A stretch of DNA of 64,000 nucleotides from Colletotrichum lupini (Eukaryota > Ascomycota > Sordariomycetes > Glomerellales > Glomerellaceae), in contig NC_064680.1 in assembly GCF_023278565.1 (NCBI RefSeq), positions 4,278,001-4,342,000 of the forward strand. The letters run 5' to 3'. Of this stretch, positions 10,332 to 21,903 are shown piece by piece. The notes beneath the pieces are model-generated. The model saw nothing but the letters and a program-made list of their open reading frames with translations, ran no database searches and was not told the DNA's origin. A program made the position numbers and the translations under genes. Every line of letters begins with the position of its first letter. Positions within the stretch are counted from its first letter, which is position 1.

Positions 10332-11944
10332 ATGCATTCGCCACTACCTTCGGTCGTCGCCGGTCCGATAGCCTCTACGCCCTCTCCGGACGGTGTGTTC
10401 AATGAATTCCTCCGTACTTTACCGCTTTTCCGTTGACTTCGAGACTCAGCTTCCCTCTGAGGCATTGAATCATTCCGCTTCTGGTGAACGCAGGCGAGGA
10501 CAGCAATATCCTTTGAACTAGCGGTCTAGCAAACCTCCGACATCGCGAACTCTTCGTTGCCTGATTCTTCTCAGCATAATCGTCGATTTCAGTATTGAAT
10601 ACTCCGGCAAGACTGACAACGAACAGCTACTGGCCTCTGCCGCCCTTGGCTTCGTGGAGTGGAGAACCTGAGGAAGCAACTGAAGACACCCTCTCAACAT
10701 TCAGTTGCTAGGTCTGTCACCGCCGCTGCTCACCAGCCTCCAGATCTAGAAGGAGGTGAAGGAGACCACCCACACAAAGGGAAAGCACGTAGTCCCTTCC
10801 CCAAGGGTCTTTCCAACACCGCTCCTGCCATCGACAACCGCGGTCCTTCTACAGTCCAGGACCCACTCCCAATTCTCCCCAATACCCAAGCCGCCATCTC
10901 ACTCCCGCGGCGCCCTCCACCAGATCGGTAGCCATCCCAATGGCGAGCATCATTATCCGACAGGATCCGGGATCCATTTACCGACCCGGCCGAACCAACA
11001 TTGGCTACAGCATCGTCAGCGACGATGGCGTGATTGGAGAGTTCGTGATACAGTCTCATAGGTCAAGTATCTTATGCGGAGCTAGCTAACACTCGAGACA
11101 GACCCGCCTCTCAGGACGACGATTCTTGGATCGAGTTCCTGACCGACGAGGCGATCGAGGACCTTGCCCTTTCTGACCAGGACCTTGACATGACTCCGGA
11201 TGGCCTCTCTGAGAGCGATACGCAGTCGCACGACGCCCAGCCCGACATGTCAGAGAAAGTCATTGACTCAATCGAGGCGGTGAACAGAGAGGACGGGACC
11301 GAGGAGGAGAACCAGGAGGACAAGGCCAGTCATTCCATTGCCACCCGGGTTCGAAATGTAACACCTCCCTTCCTAGCTTCTCGTTCTCGCAATATTGACT
11401 TTCAGGTACAGGGACCTCTCAGCCCCATGTTAGTTGATGGCATCCCCCAGGTAAGAACGTCACTGCCTTCTCCCCCCCCCTCCTTGTTGAAGGAAACACC
11501 CCTAACAATATGTCGCTGTCCAAGAACCCCGACGAGATCTACTCATCCGCGGCGCCGCTTGACCAGCGCGTGAAGTAGGACTCCACGTTGGACGGCTTCC
11601 GAGGCTTCTATGACAACATGGGCAACCCCTTCTTCCAACATGACTATGACTATGAGCCCGCTTTACCCCCTCACCTCCGTCGCCCCATCTTCGTCGACTG
11701 GGCCGAGCCCTTCAAGAACCCCGTCTACGCTCTTCGTTACCTTGCAGAGATTGCCGGAGACTACTACACCGTGGCTCTCATGAACCAGAGAATCAGCATG
11801 CAGCAACGCCCGCAGACACCAGGTGCTCAGAGCGTCTTGCAGTCGCACCTGCTCTCGCCTGCTGCCTCGCATATCGCTACGCCCGCTCGCACGCCGGCCA
11901 CTAAGCGCCTTCGCTTCTCCGACGATGTCGTTCGCTCTGGTTAA
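10332..11944 (+). pseudogene. unrecognised acidic protein gene with an in-frame TAG
   Basis: The best-supported part starts at ATG 10940 and has exons 10940-11061, 11102-11450 and 11525-11944. These join in one frame of 296 codons, counting one internal TAG at 11576-11578. The middle is strongly acidic and polar (EDGTEEENQED). The C-terminal third is coherent protein (FVDWAEPFKNPVYALRYLAE, then SPAASHIATPART) and ends in a basic patch (ATKRLRFSDDV). The first intron is only 40 bp, so that boundary is doubtful. Upstream, 10332-10939 contains coding-like pieces in shifting frames (from ATG 10332, and LLASAALGFVEWR near 10640), suggesting decayed or unrecognised 5' exons. The TAG could derive from CAG by RIP. 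No known family; function unknown. Confidence 0.45.
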
Positions 11945-12181
11945 GAGAATCTGATGAACGAGCATGCGCTTATTCTCAATAAAGCTCAGAGCATTGGCAA
12001 TTCTGCACGAAGAGAGGATCGGCAAAGGATAGGAGTATGAAAGCATAAGACATACTTTTACAGTATGATGGCTCAATGGTTTCAGGAGCCAGAACTAGGC
12101 TCAGCAACAGGATACCCGTGGCCAAGTTTGGTTGACACACAGCTCTGGAATAAATACTCCTCTTGTACTCTTACTTCTATT

Positions 12182-13942
12182 TCATGGAGAGACTTCCCAG
12201 TGATCAACTCGAAGAAGCAGAATAGACCCAGACTCGCTGGGTTTGACTGCTGCCCCGAGTATGTAGCGCTGTCCCGAGAGAATCTGAAAAGACCGATCAG
12301 ACCAAGAAGTACCATTGAACGTATTCTTGATCCTGCGCCAGGATTCGGCATGAACGACTGCGTTGTGCTCGACGAAGTCCAGCATCTGTGGCTGATCCGT
12401 CCCCAGACTACATGCCATGGTCCGCCCATCCGCCTCCAGACGCACCCCGACCACGATGTCGCGCACGAACGTTCTCGTAACGGAGTCTAGGGTCTCAGTG
12501 ATACGGAGCACGATATATGTGGTGCGTTGTTGCTCAACGTAGTAGATCCATTGATGCGGGCTATTACTGCCGGTGCTGAAAGCCTGGCCTGCGGGGTCGG
12601 ACTTGTGGACTTGGAGCGCAAGGGCGTGTTTCCCCTCCATGGATATCCTGAAAGTCTTGGATGACGCTTGTCCGATAGCACCTTCGCGGCCAACTTCCGG
12701 CCCGACCAGACCATAAGAATTTTTCATTGATAGATACAACGGCTCAGGAAACGCATTATCAATCCTAGCCGTGATCGGCATAGCGCGGATACGGCTTGTG
12801 TTAGATCTAACGTAAAGTCCATTCTCCGGGTCGACGCACTTGACTTCGACACACAAGTAGTACTCTTTGGTGTATCCATCGCGTGGAACGGTGAGGAGGT
12901 ATCGAGTCCACAAATAACGTGCCCCCATGGTGTTAGGTGAGACATAGACTTCTGGCAGCTGAACATGCAGGCCTCGGCTTGTGACTGTAGGAGGTACCGT
13001 CTTCGAGTTATCTCTGAGGCCTCCGAAGGTCGAATACCCAGCTTCAGACTTGAGCGAGGCTTTGGAGAGGTATTTAAGACGCTTAGCATTATCCCAAGTC
13101 AACTCAGTGTCATGCACAGGTAAATCTCCGGGGAAATAGAGGCGAACTCTTTCGAAAGCGGCAGGACTTTGTGCAAGGACGCCGGATTGCTCTCCTAAAG
13201 AGTATGTCTGAGCCCAGAGGAGAACGCTCATGTCTTCCGAATTGCGTATGATCTCTTGCTGCAGGCGGACGAAAGCTCGATCCCCTTCACCGTAAAGAAG
13301 TGGCATGTGGATGTCGAATATGCCCAAGAGGCAGTACGCGATGTCCTCCTGTCGCGTTGTTTTCCTTGTCGAAGCCCAAGACATACGTTCGGCTACGGGC
13401 AACGATGGTATTGGGGTGTCATGCGAAAGGACGTCACGTCGGATTCCCGTCCGGTTGTGTAAGAGGTACTCGAGAGAGGACTTGGTCCCAACTTCGTTCC
13501 AGTCGCAGTCATAGAATTCGATGAGCCTGGGCGCAAGTAGCTCTTGGAGAGTCCAGCCTCTGGTAAACCACTTGGTAGACTTGAAAGCCAAGTAGTCCAG
13601 CCGGCCAGGCTTCTGAGCCAGTAGGTCGCTAAGGTAGACGTAGCAGACGGTCGCGTTTTGATACCAGCGGAACATGGAATTGATGGCTTCGGAGAGGTCG
13701 GCACTCGAGGTTTTATCGATGCAGCACGTATCGATCCAAACCCAGATGATGCCGTCCCGGAGGGCCTGGGCACAACAGGCGCGGACCTTGGCGAACCCCT
13801 TCTTGAGGGCATAAGAAGAATTGGTGACATCTTGCAGTGTAACCTCATCTTCTTCCCAGGTGTGCGAGAGGATTGCGTAGATTGGGATGCTGTAGCCAAA
13901 GAACTCATGCAGCTGAAGACTGGTGGCGTTTAGGAGCATCAT
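12182..13942 (-). CDS. HET-domain protein (heterokaryon incompatibility type)
   Basis: Single-exon gene of 586 aa with the HET domain at the N-terminus, the module that triggers cell death in fungal vegetative incompatibility. Start chosen at 13942 (MMLLNATSLQLHEFF), which matches the usual beginning of this family; the frame stays open further up to 14005 but that extension looks non-coding. Conserved blocks are visible in order: YAILSHTW (about 22-29), the WIDTCCIDK block with a following YQNATVCYVYLSDL, and RGWTLQELLAP. The motif set is complete and there are no stops, so this is the intact member of the immunity-like genes in the window. The C-terminal 300 residues are not recognised and probably form the variable, recognition part. 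It lies close to a dead NLR and shows no RIP damage. Confidence 0.93.
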   Translation of the reverse strand: MMLLNATSLQLHEFFGYSIPIYAILSHTWEEDEVTLQDVTNSSYALKKGFAKVRACCAQALRDGIIWVWIDTCCIDKTSSADLSEAINSMFRWYQNATVCYVYLSDLLAQKPGRLDYLAFKSTKWFTRGWTLQELLAPRLIEFYDCDWNEVGTKSSLEYLLHNRTGIRRDVLSHDTPIPSLPVAERMSWASTRKTTRQEDIAYCLLGIFDIHMPLLYGEGDRAFVRLQQEIIRNSEDMSVLLWAQTYSLGEQSGVLAQSPAAFERVRLYFPGDLPVHDTELTWDNAKRLKYLSKASLKSEAGYSTFGGLRDNSKTVPPTVTSRGLHVQLPEVYVSPNTMGARYLWTRYLLTVPRDGYTKEYYLCVEVKCVDPENGLYVRSNTSRIRAMPITARIDNAFPEPLYLSMKNSYGLVGPEVGREGAIGQASSKTFRISMEGKHALALQVHKSDPAGQAFSTGSNSPHQWIYYVEQQRTTYIVLRITETLDSVTRTFVRDIVVGVRLEADGRTMACSLGTDQPQMLDFVEHNAVVHAESWRRIKNTFNGTSWSDRSFQILSGQRYILGAAVKPSESGSILLLRVDHWEVSP

Positions 13943-15804
13943 CGTCGAAAAGCCCAAGGCTAGCAATCGTATACGTAAAGAAACGAAGAACAATAGGAAA
14001 CACACCGGGCTTGCAAGCTCTCAGGTCATCTACCGGATGGCGATAGTCGGAGATTCTGGTAATCCATACGCACACTTGAGCGGTGAGACAGCTGCAGCAT
14101 GCCGGACACGGCGCCACACGCAACGTCGGCGAACCAATACGGTATTCAATGGCGCCGTGGTGCTGAATAGCACTCACTCTTGTGAGCATGCCTTCGGTCT
14201 TTGGCCTGATTACCATGTCAGCACCGAAGCATCCGGACATCTTACTCTTACTCAGACAGAGACAACAACACTATGTGACCATTGCAGACGACGACCTGAC
14301 GGGTATGGTATCAGGCTGGCACTGCGTGGTCTTCTGGTGTTGTTGAACATCTCCAAAGCCAATGTGTCGTCACGTGGGAGTCCAGTAATAGCGACTCCAA
14401 AAGGTTCAAGATTGCGAAACAGCCACATTGGGGGCTATGGTGGTTAGAGTGGCTGAGTGCCGGAATTGGGGTGTCTCAAGCAGGCTCGCTGGGATTATGG
14501 CGCAGCCTTCAACATGGATAGTTGTCGGTAGTCGGGAGAAGCCTGCTCCGATCAAGAGGTATCCGTACCCGTATTGTTGAGTGTATACTCCGTACAGAGC
14601 CGACGAGCGAGGTAGGTAAGATGAGAAGGGGCGAGCTGGGCCTCATGATCTCATCACCGAAGCTGCTGTTCCGTCCAGGGGCGTGGAGGCGAGGCCTAGT
14701 CGAGATGTGCTCTGACTGGGGTGAGAATGGATTCCCATGCGCTAGACGTCATCGGCCCTCAAAGTCAGCAGGGGTTGGCGGGCCGAGTGCAGTGGCAGCT
14801 GTCTCATCTCGGATGGTCGTGAGAAATACACTTGATGGTGAATGTCATTGTTTTGAAAGCCACAGAAGCAAACAATGATGAGCTGTCTTTGTGTTTCCTG
14901 GGCGACGGAGCTTACAGCTTGAAGCTGTAGCCAGAATGCAACATCAGATGCAAAAAGATTACAGAGGGTTTACATGTAATACGCCCGATGGATGTGAAGG
15001 AGAGAGCTTCATAGGAGCAGCCAGTAACATTTCACGCCTGAGAGCATTTGAGCCAATCCTCAGGCACAAGTGGAGTTTAGCTAGGATACGTATCGCCTTA
15101 CATAAGGCAGCATGTGATGCAATGGCCCGGGAAATGCGGGTCTGCAGCTTCAGGAAAGAGCCAGGAGGGGCGAGCTACAGGGCGGGGTACCCCTCTTTCG
15201 CACCTGCCTCCCCCCAGCTCAGCTTCGTCACACCTCACCTCACCAGCAGACGGCAAGAGCAACAGGCCACAAGGGCGGGTGTCTCCTGCTCTCTTGAGTC
15301 TCGACCTTGGGTGCTGTGTGCCCGTCCCATGTGCCTCTCTTCTGTCATTGCCATACCAACTGTGCCAACCCAACCCCAACCACAACCAATACGCTCATCC
15401 ATCCGACCACCTTATTCCAGACGCGAACGTGCCTTGCTGTTCCAGTTCAACCCCTCTTCCAAGTTCAAGGTGTGAAGACGCAGACGGCAGAAGATTGGAG
15501 AGACTACAAAACACACCACCACCCGCGCCCATCCACACTCCGCCCTCCCGCGTCCAGACTCCCGTCCTCTATCCACGTTCCCCATCGCGAAAACCACCGT
15601 TTGACTACTACGCTTACCACTTATCATCCCAATTTCAAGGCGGAACAATCGCAAATCCTGTCTTGTTTCTTACCCTGCGCAACGAAAACGAGGCGAGACG
15701 ACTCCGTAAACCCCAGCTTCACCGGAACCCGCCGATAGCTCGCCCCGTTCGAGTATCAGATACTAGATCCCCCGCCAACCATCAACACCACCAACAAATC
15801 AACC
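13943..15804. other. intergenic and 5' region of the RPEL gene
   Basis: About 1.9 kb with no supported gene. The last 600 bp (from about 15200) are C-rich and pyrimidine-rich and full of short ACC/CCA tracts, typical of a long fungal promoter and 5' UTR. Long frames here (15114-15812) reflect low stop density in GC-rich DNA. Confidence 0.5.
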
Positions 15805-16508
15805 ATGTCTGACGAGAACACCAAGTCCGCCGTCGACGAGACGCCCATCACCCACCCCGCCGGCGAGCGCAAGAACTCGCTTGAGGCCCACCTCCAACAC
15901 CGTCCCGATCGCGCCGAGTTGGTCGAGAGTATGTGAATCTCTTCTCACAGTCTCTATCTCGTGATTCAATCCCTGCCTCAATGTGCATTTGAATCTGCAA
16001 CCACAACCAACGCCGCCTTCCATTCGAATCTGCCCTGGATACACTGTTGTCGCGATTTCCTGTTTTCTTTCCCCTATTCGATGCGTGCCCCCTCCACATC
16101 TTCCCGTCCGTCGCGCCCCACCGTCCGCCTCACCCGCCGATCATCAAAACCGGGATCACCTCGAATTGTCCGGAATAAAAACCCCACTCTCAATGCGCCT
16201 GCTGCGCATAGCCGGGGACCTTACGCCGCCTTGTCCCGGATTTGCATTGATACGATGGTAACATGCTAACTGACCTTCCAACAGAGAATATCTTGCCCGC
16301 CTCCAACGCCGCGCCTAGCTTGATCGCCCACCAGAAGGAGCTTGAGAAGCACATGCGTGCAGACTCTCTCAACGACAAGATCTCCCACCGCCCTGCCCCC
16401 GAAGACCTCATCAAGGAGGGCGTGCTGAAGGAGGACCCCCGCAGCGCCGACGACAAGTATGCCGAGGCCATCGAGGACGAGTACGCCAAGCGTGAGGGTG
16501 GCGCGTGA
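15805..16508 (+). CDS. RPEL-repeat protein
   Basis: Small protein of 115 aa in two exons, 15805-15928 and 16285-16508, with a long 356 bp intron (GTATGT donor, CTAAC branch, CAACAG acceptor). RPEL motifs bind G-actin in animals; the fungal single-copy protein of this size is conserved but poorly characterised. The sequence shows two RPEL-like repeats: HLQHRPDRAELVEKNILP, split by the intron, and KISHRPAPEDLIKEGVL. The N-terminus is polar and the C-terminus acidic. The start is the only ATG fitting exon 1, within a good context (ACCATGTC). Actin binding is an inference from the motif only. Confidence 0.9.
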
Positions 16509-18601
16509 GTTCGTCGCGATGCGCTCCTCGACGGTATTTGATCACTTATCTCGTCATTCATTCGCGCTGCTACGACTTTGAGGCGAACATGGTGGAGGAT
16601 GATGCACATTGAGGACGTGCGGAACGACAATGTAGGATTATTGGTATTGGGTACCGCGGTTATGATATGGAAGATCTGCACTCTTCCATGAATGAGTCTA
16701 CGAATAGCAGAAAAGAGCCAAAAAACAAGTTTAGTTGTTTCCTTGTCAGGGCAGTCTGGTGGATAACGAGCCAGACTGGAACTTTAGCTTCCGAAAATAA
16801 ACAAGAAAAGAAAGAACAGAAACATGGATTGGATTGCCCATCAGAAACGGAGATATCTATGACATGCATGCATCATCAACTTGTTTCTCGCAGCCTTGTC
16901 GTGAATGAAGCCTGCTCTTATCGGCGGACACGAGATGGCAGATCCAAGGGTCTTTTTGGGGTATTACGGAGTACCTCTGTTTCTATTATTGGAGCATTGG
17001 CATGCCATACAGCCGCACTGGAGCCCGCCTCTATCATTCTCCCCTGACACCCCATTAACATGTGAACTATTCCCCAGCCTCAAGGCGACAAGTTGGAAGG
17101 CAACAAAAGAATGAAGAAGGCATACCGGTATATTTGCAACTTTGGATTAGTAGTTTAACTCTTTGAAGTATCTGGGTACGGTGCCCTGTACTGCTGGTGA
17201 AAGTACCTTAGTCGAGGTGGCCCATTTCACAGCCCATCCCACGCTCATGGTGCATGGATGACATCTTAGGCTGCGCTTTAATCAAAGACACATGCAAGTC
17301 ATTGCCACGAGAGAGACACAGGGAGGAAATACAGATGGGGCTCAGCCTTCAGGACAGAGAGAACTGACGCAAGTCATCAAGGCAGTCTCAACTTCACTGC
17401 CTCCACAGCCTGCCCGGCCTGGTCTGAAGTCGCAGTCTGGACTGGACCAAGCTGTGCTTACCATGGTACCGCACGCGACACCATCTCCCCCATCCCCTTT
17501 CTCCAACTTTTTCTTTTGCATGTATTTCTCCATGGCATGGTGGCCTATCGTCGCATTTCCGCACTCGGACTGCCGTCCTGCCGTCGCTCCCGCCCCTTGC
17601 AGTTGCAGCACCGCTGGGCCGCTGGGCCTGGGGAACCACAATCAATCAGGGGACGTTGACATGCCATGCTTACCCTACGGAACACGGGGTACCGGATACT
17701 CAGTAGTGTACACTGAGGTGGGCTCCCCTTCCCCTGGAAGAAGTTCAGTCTAGGGGAGTGAGTGCAGCGACACTTTTTGCTTGCCTTGCCTTGCCTTGAT
17801 TACTTCCGAGTCTGGACCCCTTTCTTCCAAGTAAACGTTTGCTTTTCCTCAGGGGGATCATCAGTCTTGGTGCGAATACATGGGGCGGATGCTGGGCCGG
17901 CCGTGTGTTTGGAAACTTTTGTACCTATTTTCCCGCACCTTTCCCACAAACCCTCGAGCCCTCGTCGTTGTTGACTTTTTGGGTTCAGAGACAATGAGGC
18001 GGGCGGACTGGTGGGTTACAGAGACAAAAATTCAAATGCCCCATTTGGAAGGACTGCGCAGGCACACCGAGCTGATGGTTGGGTTGGGAGAAGGAAAAAG
18101 GAGACATGCGTGTCACTCATTGGTGGTAGGCTGGTAGGCCTTGAGGTAAATGTGCAAAGAAATTGTAACAGTTTGTTGAAGAATTTGACAGGATACCATC
18201 GATCTACGGGCGAGCACAAAAGTGTCGCAGATCCAGTGGTTATCCCGTAAAACACAAAAAATCCCATCCGTCTAATCTAGACATGACAGTGGCTCCCGTC
18301 CCATCCGTCGGTGCAACATACAAAACATACAGGCATCAACCTCCTATCCATCCTTGGGAGGTGTTCCCACAATACCGAATTCCCATGCGTCCCCATTATC
18401 ATCCATGCATCCCGTAAAATTCCCAATGCTGTTCCGCGGGCCAATCACGGTGTTACAATATGCTGTACAGGAGTGCGAAAGCCGCCCAGTCGCTTATGCC
18501 CGAAATCCCCCCCAATAACGCCAGTGTTTATGCATTTACAAAGTGAAGTGGTTTATATGTTGTCGTTGAAGAGTGAAAGAGTCGCATCGGCATCGCTTGC
18601 T
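16509..18601. other. intergenic, no gene seen
   Basis: About 2.1 kb between convergent genes. It should contain both 3' UTRs. Several frames of 80-150 codons on both strands lack domains or compositional bias. Confidence 0.5.
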
Positions 18602-18886
18602 CTAGTGGCGCGAGTATCCGCCGCCGTAGTGTGGTGATGGAGCGTGGGCGTCGTAGCCAGCTTGCTTGCGGTTGATGATCGTGACGCCGCTGTTCTCCTT
18701 GATGGCAGCGCGGTGCTGGTCTGCGCCGTAGACACGGAGGTAGGCCTCATCGCTGGGAGAGATGGAGCGAGGGGTGGAGGAGCCTCTTGATGAGGCGTAG
18801 GAGCCTGTTGATGCTGAGTAGGCGCTGCTGATAGAGGCCGGGGCCTGGTGGACGACCGGCTTGGAGGAGCTGTATCTGGAGGCCAT
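18602..18886 (-). CDS. small Ser/Tyr-rich conserved-looking protein
   Basis: Single-exon frame of 94 aa starting MASRYSSSKP. The first half is Ser/Ala/Tyr-rich and low in complexity; the second half has a more structured stretch (EAYLRVYGADQHRAAIKENS, then GVTIINRKQAG) and ends in a Gly/Tyr tail. The frame is open further upstream to 19087, but the residues there are low-complexity Thr/Pro/Asn and look like untranslated leader. A TATA-like TATATAT at 19094-19100, about 210 bp upstream, and a CT-rich leader support this start. No signal peptide or membrane segment. I do not recognise a function. Confidence 0.7.
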   Translation of the reverse strand: MASRYSSSKPVVHQAPASISSAYSASTGSYASSRGSSTPRSISPSDEAYLRVYGADQHRAAIKENSGVTIINRKQAGYDAHAPSPHYGGGYSRH

Positions 18887-19093
18887 GTTGTGTTTGGTGT
18901 TACTCGAGTATGGGGTTCGAGTTGCGTGTTGGGGGTTGTGTGGTAGATGGAGGTTGGTCTCCAAAGGTGATGTGTTTGTTGAAGAGAGTTGAGCTGGTAA
19001 GGTGTTGATGAAGTTTGGTTGACGAGTGTTTGACTTGGGAGTTTGGTAAGGAAGATGTTCGAGTCTGGCAAGAGAGGCAGAGGGCATGGCAGG

Positions 19094-19100
19094 ATATATA
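19094..19100 (-). promoter_or_regulatory. candidate TATA box for the 94-aa gene
   Basis: TATATAT on the minus strand, followed by a CT-rich leader running to the ATG at 18886. Position and context fit a core promoter; no other evidence. Confidence 0.4.
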
Positions 19101-21903
19101 GATGGGAGGTGTTTGCAGACACCACACCCAGACCTGGGATGCCTCCATCATCTTTGTACGTACACTTGTAGGTACGAATACTCGAACGCGTGTGCCATCA
19201 GCACTTGCCGTAGACAGGGCATGCTTGGTCCCGGGGTGTACGGTACGGCAGAGAGAAAGAAGAGACAGAAAGAAAAGGCCCGCAAAAGGTTTGGCCTGCC
19301 TGGCCATGCGAGAGGTACCTGGACATGGACCGGGACCTGGACCGGGCAAAGTAGAAGAAATGCCTTGTGGAAAGTCTCGCTGATGGGTGGTGTGTGGTGT
19401 AGGCGAAGCAAAGAGTAAGTGACTCAACCTCAGCCCAACCTTGGACCTTGGAAAGCATTGCTTGGAAAGCAGACTCTGGCACGGGAGTACGGACGGAGTA
19501 GAGGTGCCAGCCCAGGCATGAGGTGTGAGGCAGTGTGGGGATAGCCCTGGATGCTTTGGGGCTGACCAGAGTGTAAGAAGGGCCGGGTGTGTGCGTTTAG
19601 ACTTGAGAATCTGTGGTGTCCTGGCCTCCTGGTGTGTGCGTGTGTGTGGCCAGTTCTTCTTGTGTCGCAAGGCGACTGGGAATCCATTGGGCAGCTTTGT
19701 CATTTCAGGGCCCTTCAAAATGCAGGGACGTTAGGCACGGGAAACGCTAGAGTGGTTTAGTCCGAAGTAATAAAGTCCATGGATTACCAAGGAAAGCAGG
19801 GAAGAGGGCTGTTGTGATGTTGCAGATGCTGTGGAAACCAGAAAAGGGTGCGGTTGGCGGGCCCCTTGAGCATCTTTCCGGACTAGACGACAGCATGCAG
19901 CGCGTGTGCGTCTATGAAGTCCTACCAGACAGACTACCACACTACCGGCCAAATAACGCCAAAGTCCTTTGGGGCCATGCTTGATAGTAGCAGGACTTAC
20001 GGATACAGCATCAGGAGAAGCAGTATCCGTACCTCTCAGGAAACCCTCCCTTGATGCCTCGGTGGCGAAACGTCATGGTTGATTGGACGAGTGATGGTCG
20101 GACGACGCAGGTAGGGCGGATTCAGGGCGATGATTGACAGGACTGCCGCTGTGTCTCGCCCTGCTTGGATGTTGTACTATGTCCCGCTTTCACCTGTGTC
20201 CACCCTTTAGCCGCCGTACGTATCATTGACACAGTTTGTCATCATTCATTCGCAGCTTCGAGACGTCCAGACTCAACAACTGATCAGTGATGCCATATTC
20301 CGCGCCAGCCTGATGTCGATGAGCAAGCGGCGACGCGTAAGTGCCGTCTTTTGCGGTCTTGTGGCTGCTCAGCTTTGGGGGCCAGAACCTGTGATTTCGC
20401 GGCAGAAGTAGAAAAAAAAAGCCAGAGCAGCTACGGCCTTGCAGGAACTTGGCTGTCGTCGCTCATCTTCAAGGACTCGTGAGACTGCCAGCCTTGGTTG
20501 GCCCCCGTAAGCGCTTCGCCGCCATGCAGGACACTCTGTGAGTGTGTGCCAGATTGGGAGGCCACCCCTCAGCCGTGTCGCCAAATCTGGAATGGCACAG
20601 AGGAATTAAAGATTTTTCTGTGCTCTTGTTGCTCGAGTCTCAAGAAAAGAAGGTATCAGTACCAGCATAGCCCCTGGCTCACGGAGGACTGTCGCTGCCC
20701 AACTCATTGCCCGATGATCCTCGGGTTGCCATTGTAATTTGCTTCCTTTTTCTTCTTGTCACTCTGGTTTCCACTCAGTCGGGACCATCCGCCGGAGACA
20801 AGAAATGTCTGTGTTTCTGGAAGCCGGTCGAGTTGGGCCTCCAAGGGGCCAGAGAGTTCGGATCGAGCCTGATGTCTTTGGAGGCGGACAAGGGGCATCC
20901 CCTGCTAAGTAGACTGCGACCCAACAGGCCTCCATCGCATCCATTCGATCGGGTCAATCGTGGCCTCCAGAAGACGCCAGTTATGCAAGTAGTAGCGATC
21001 TGGCTACAGTAGCTAAATTGCCTGCAGAACAAGTGCCAGAAGAAGATCGCGGGAGTCTGCAGCGATGCAGCGGCGGTGATCATTCTGCCGAGTGGAGGTG
21101 TTCATGCCTCCAATGTGCAGGGCAATAGGGCGAGCTGCATGATTTGATCGCCCACTGGAGGCCGGGCGACAAGTGAGTCCGATGTTTCTATGTTGTGTCG
21201 TGCCAGACTGGCAGAGAGGGTACGACGGAGCAGCAACATAGCTGCTGCTGCTGCTACCCAGCGTCGACAGCCTTCAAATGTGCAAAAAGAGACATCATGC
21301 AAAGCTACCGCCAACCGCCTGCCTGCGCAGTTCCCGCTTAGCGCATCTTTCGTCGTCTCTCATATCGTATCGATGCATCCGTCGGATAGGCAAGGTACCT
21401 CTTTGCGCGGAATGACCGTGATTCTGATCCGGTGTGTACCGGTATCCCCCCTTTGCAGTAGCGGATGCTGAATCGCCAGTTGAAAGCTGCCAGTCTGACA
21501 GGTACGCAGCACGAAGCGGATGACATCTTGATGTGGGCGGAGCATGGCTGCCGTAGTCGTCAATTGCTTGGTGACTAAAGTCTGACGGACTGACGTGGTG
21601 GAAGAGAAACGGAAAAAGCACCTCGCCTGGGCCAGGCACCCGCCAGCGGAGATGAATGTTCCGAGCTTCAGCCACAGTTAAGCCAGCTCATACGCCACAC
21701 AAGAGACGCTACGTACCAGCTACACCTCTCAACATTTCAACATCAGCACTCGATGATGCTAAGTAGTCAAGCAAATGGGGATAGACCTGGCATAGGTACT
21801 TATTCTGGGGCCTTTCGAATCGAAAGTCACGTTCCTCACAGCTTTCAGAAACCTCTTCATTTAAGCCTGACATCGTCATTATGATTAAACGTGTATCAGC
21901 CTA
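19101..21903. other. long intergenic region, no gene seen
   Basis: About 2.8 kb without a supported gene. It includes a short GCT/CTG microsatellite near 21240-21256 and a small imperfect tandem of GGACCTGGACCGGG-type units near 19320-19350. Frames on both strands lack domains. Confidence 0.5.

Noticed and set aside
14522..14878. 118-codon frame upstream of the RPEL gene
   Set aside because: No domain and no supported neighbours; probably chance.
15114..15812. 232-codon plus-strand frame before the RPEL gene
   Set aside because: Pro/Ser/Thr-rich translation of a C-rich leader; overlaps the RPEL start and is not conserved-looking.
21240..21256. GCT/CTG microsatellite
   Set aside because: About five units only; common background.
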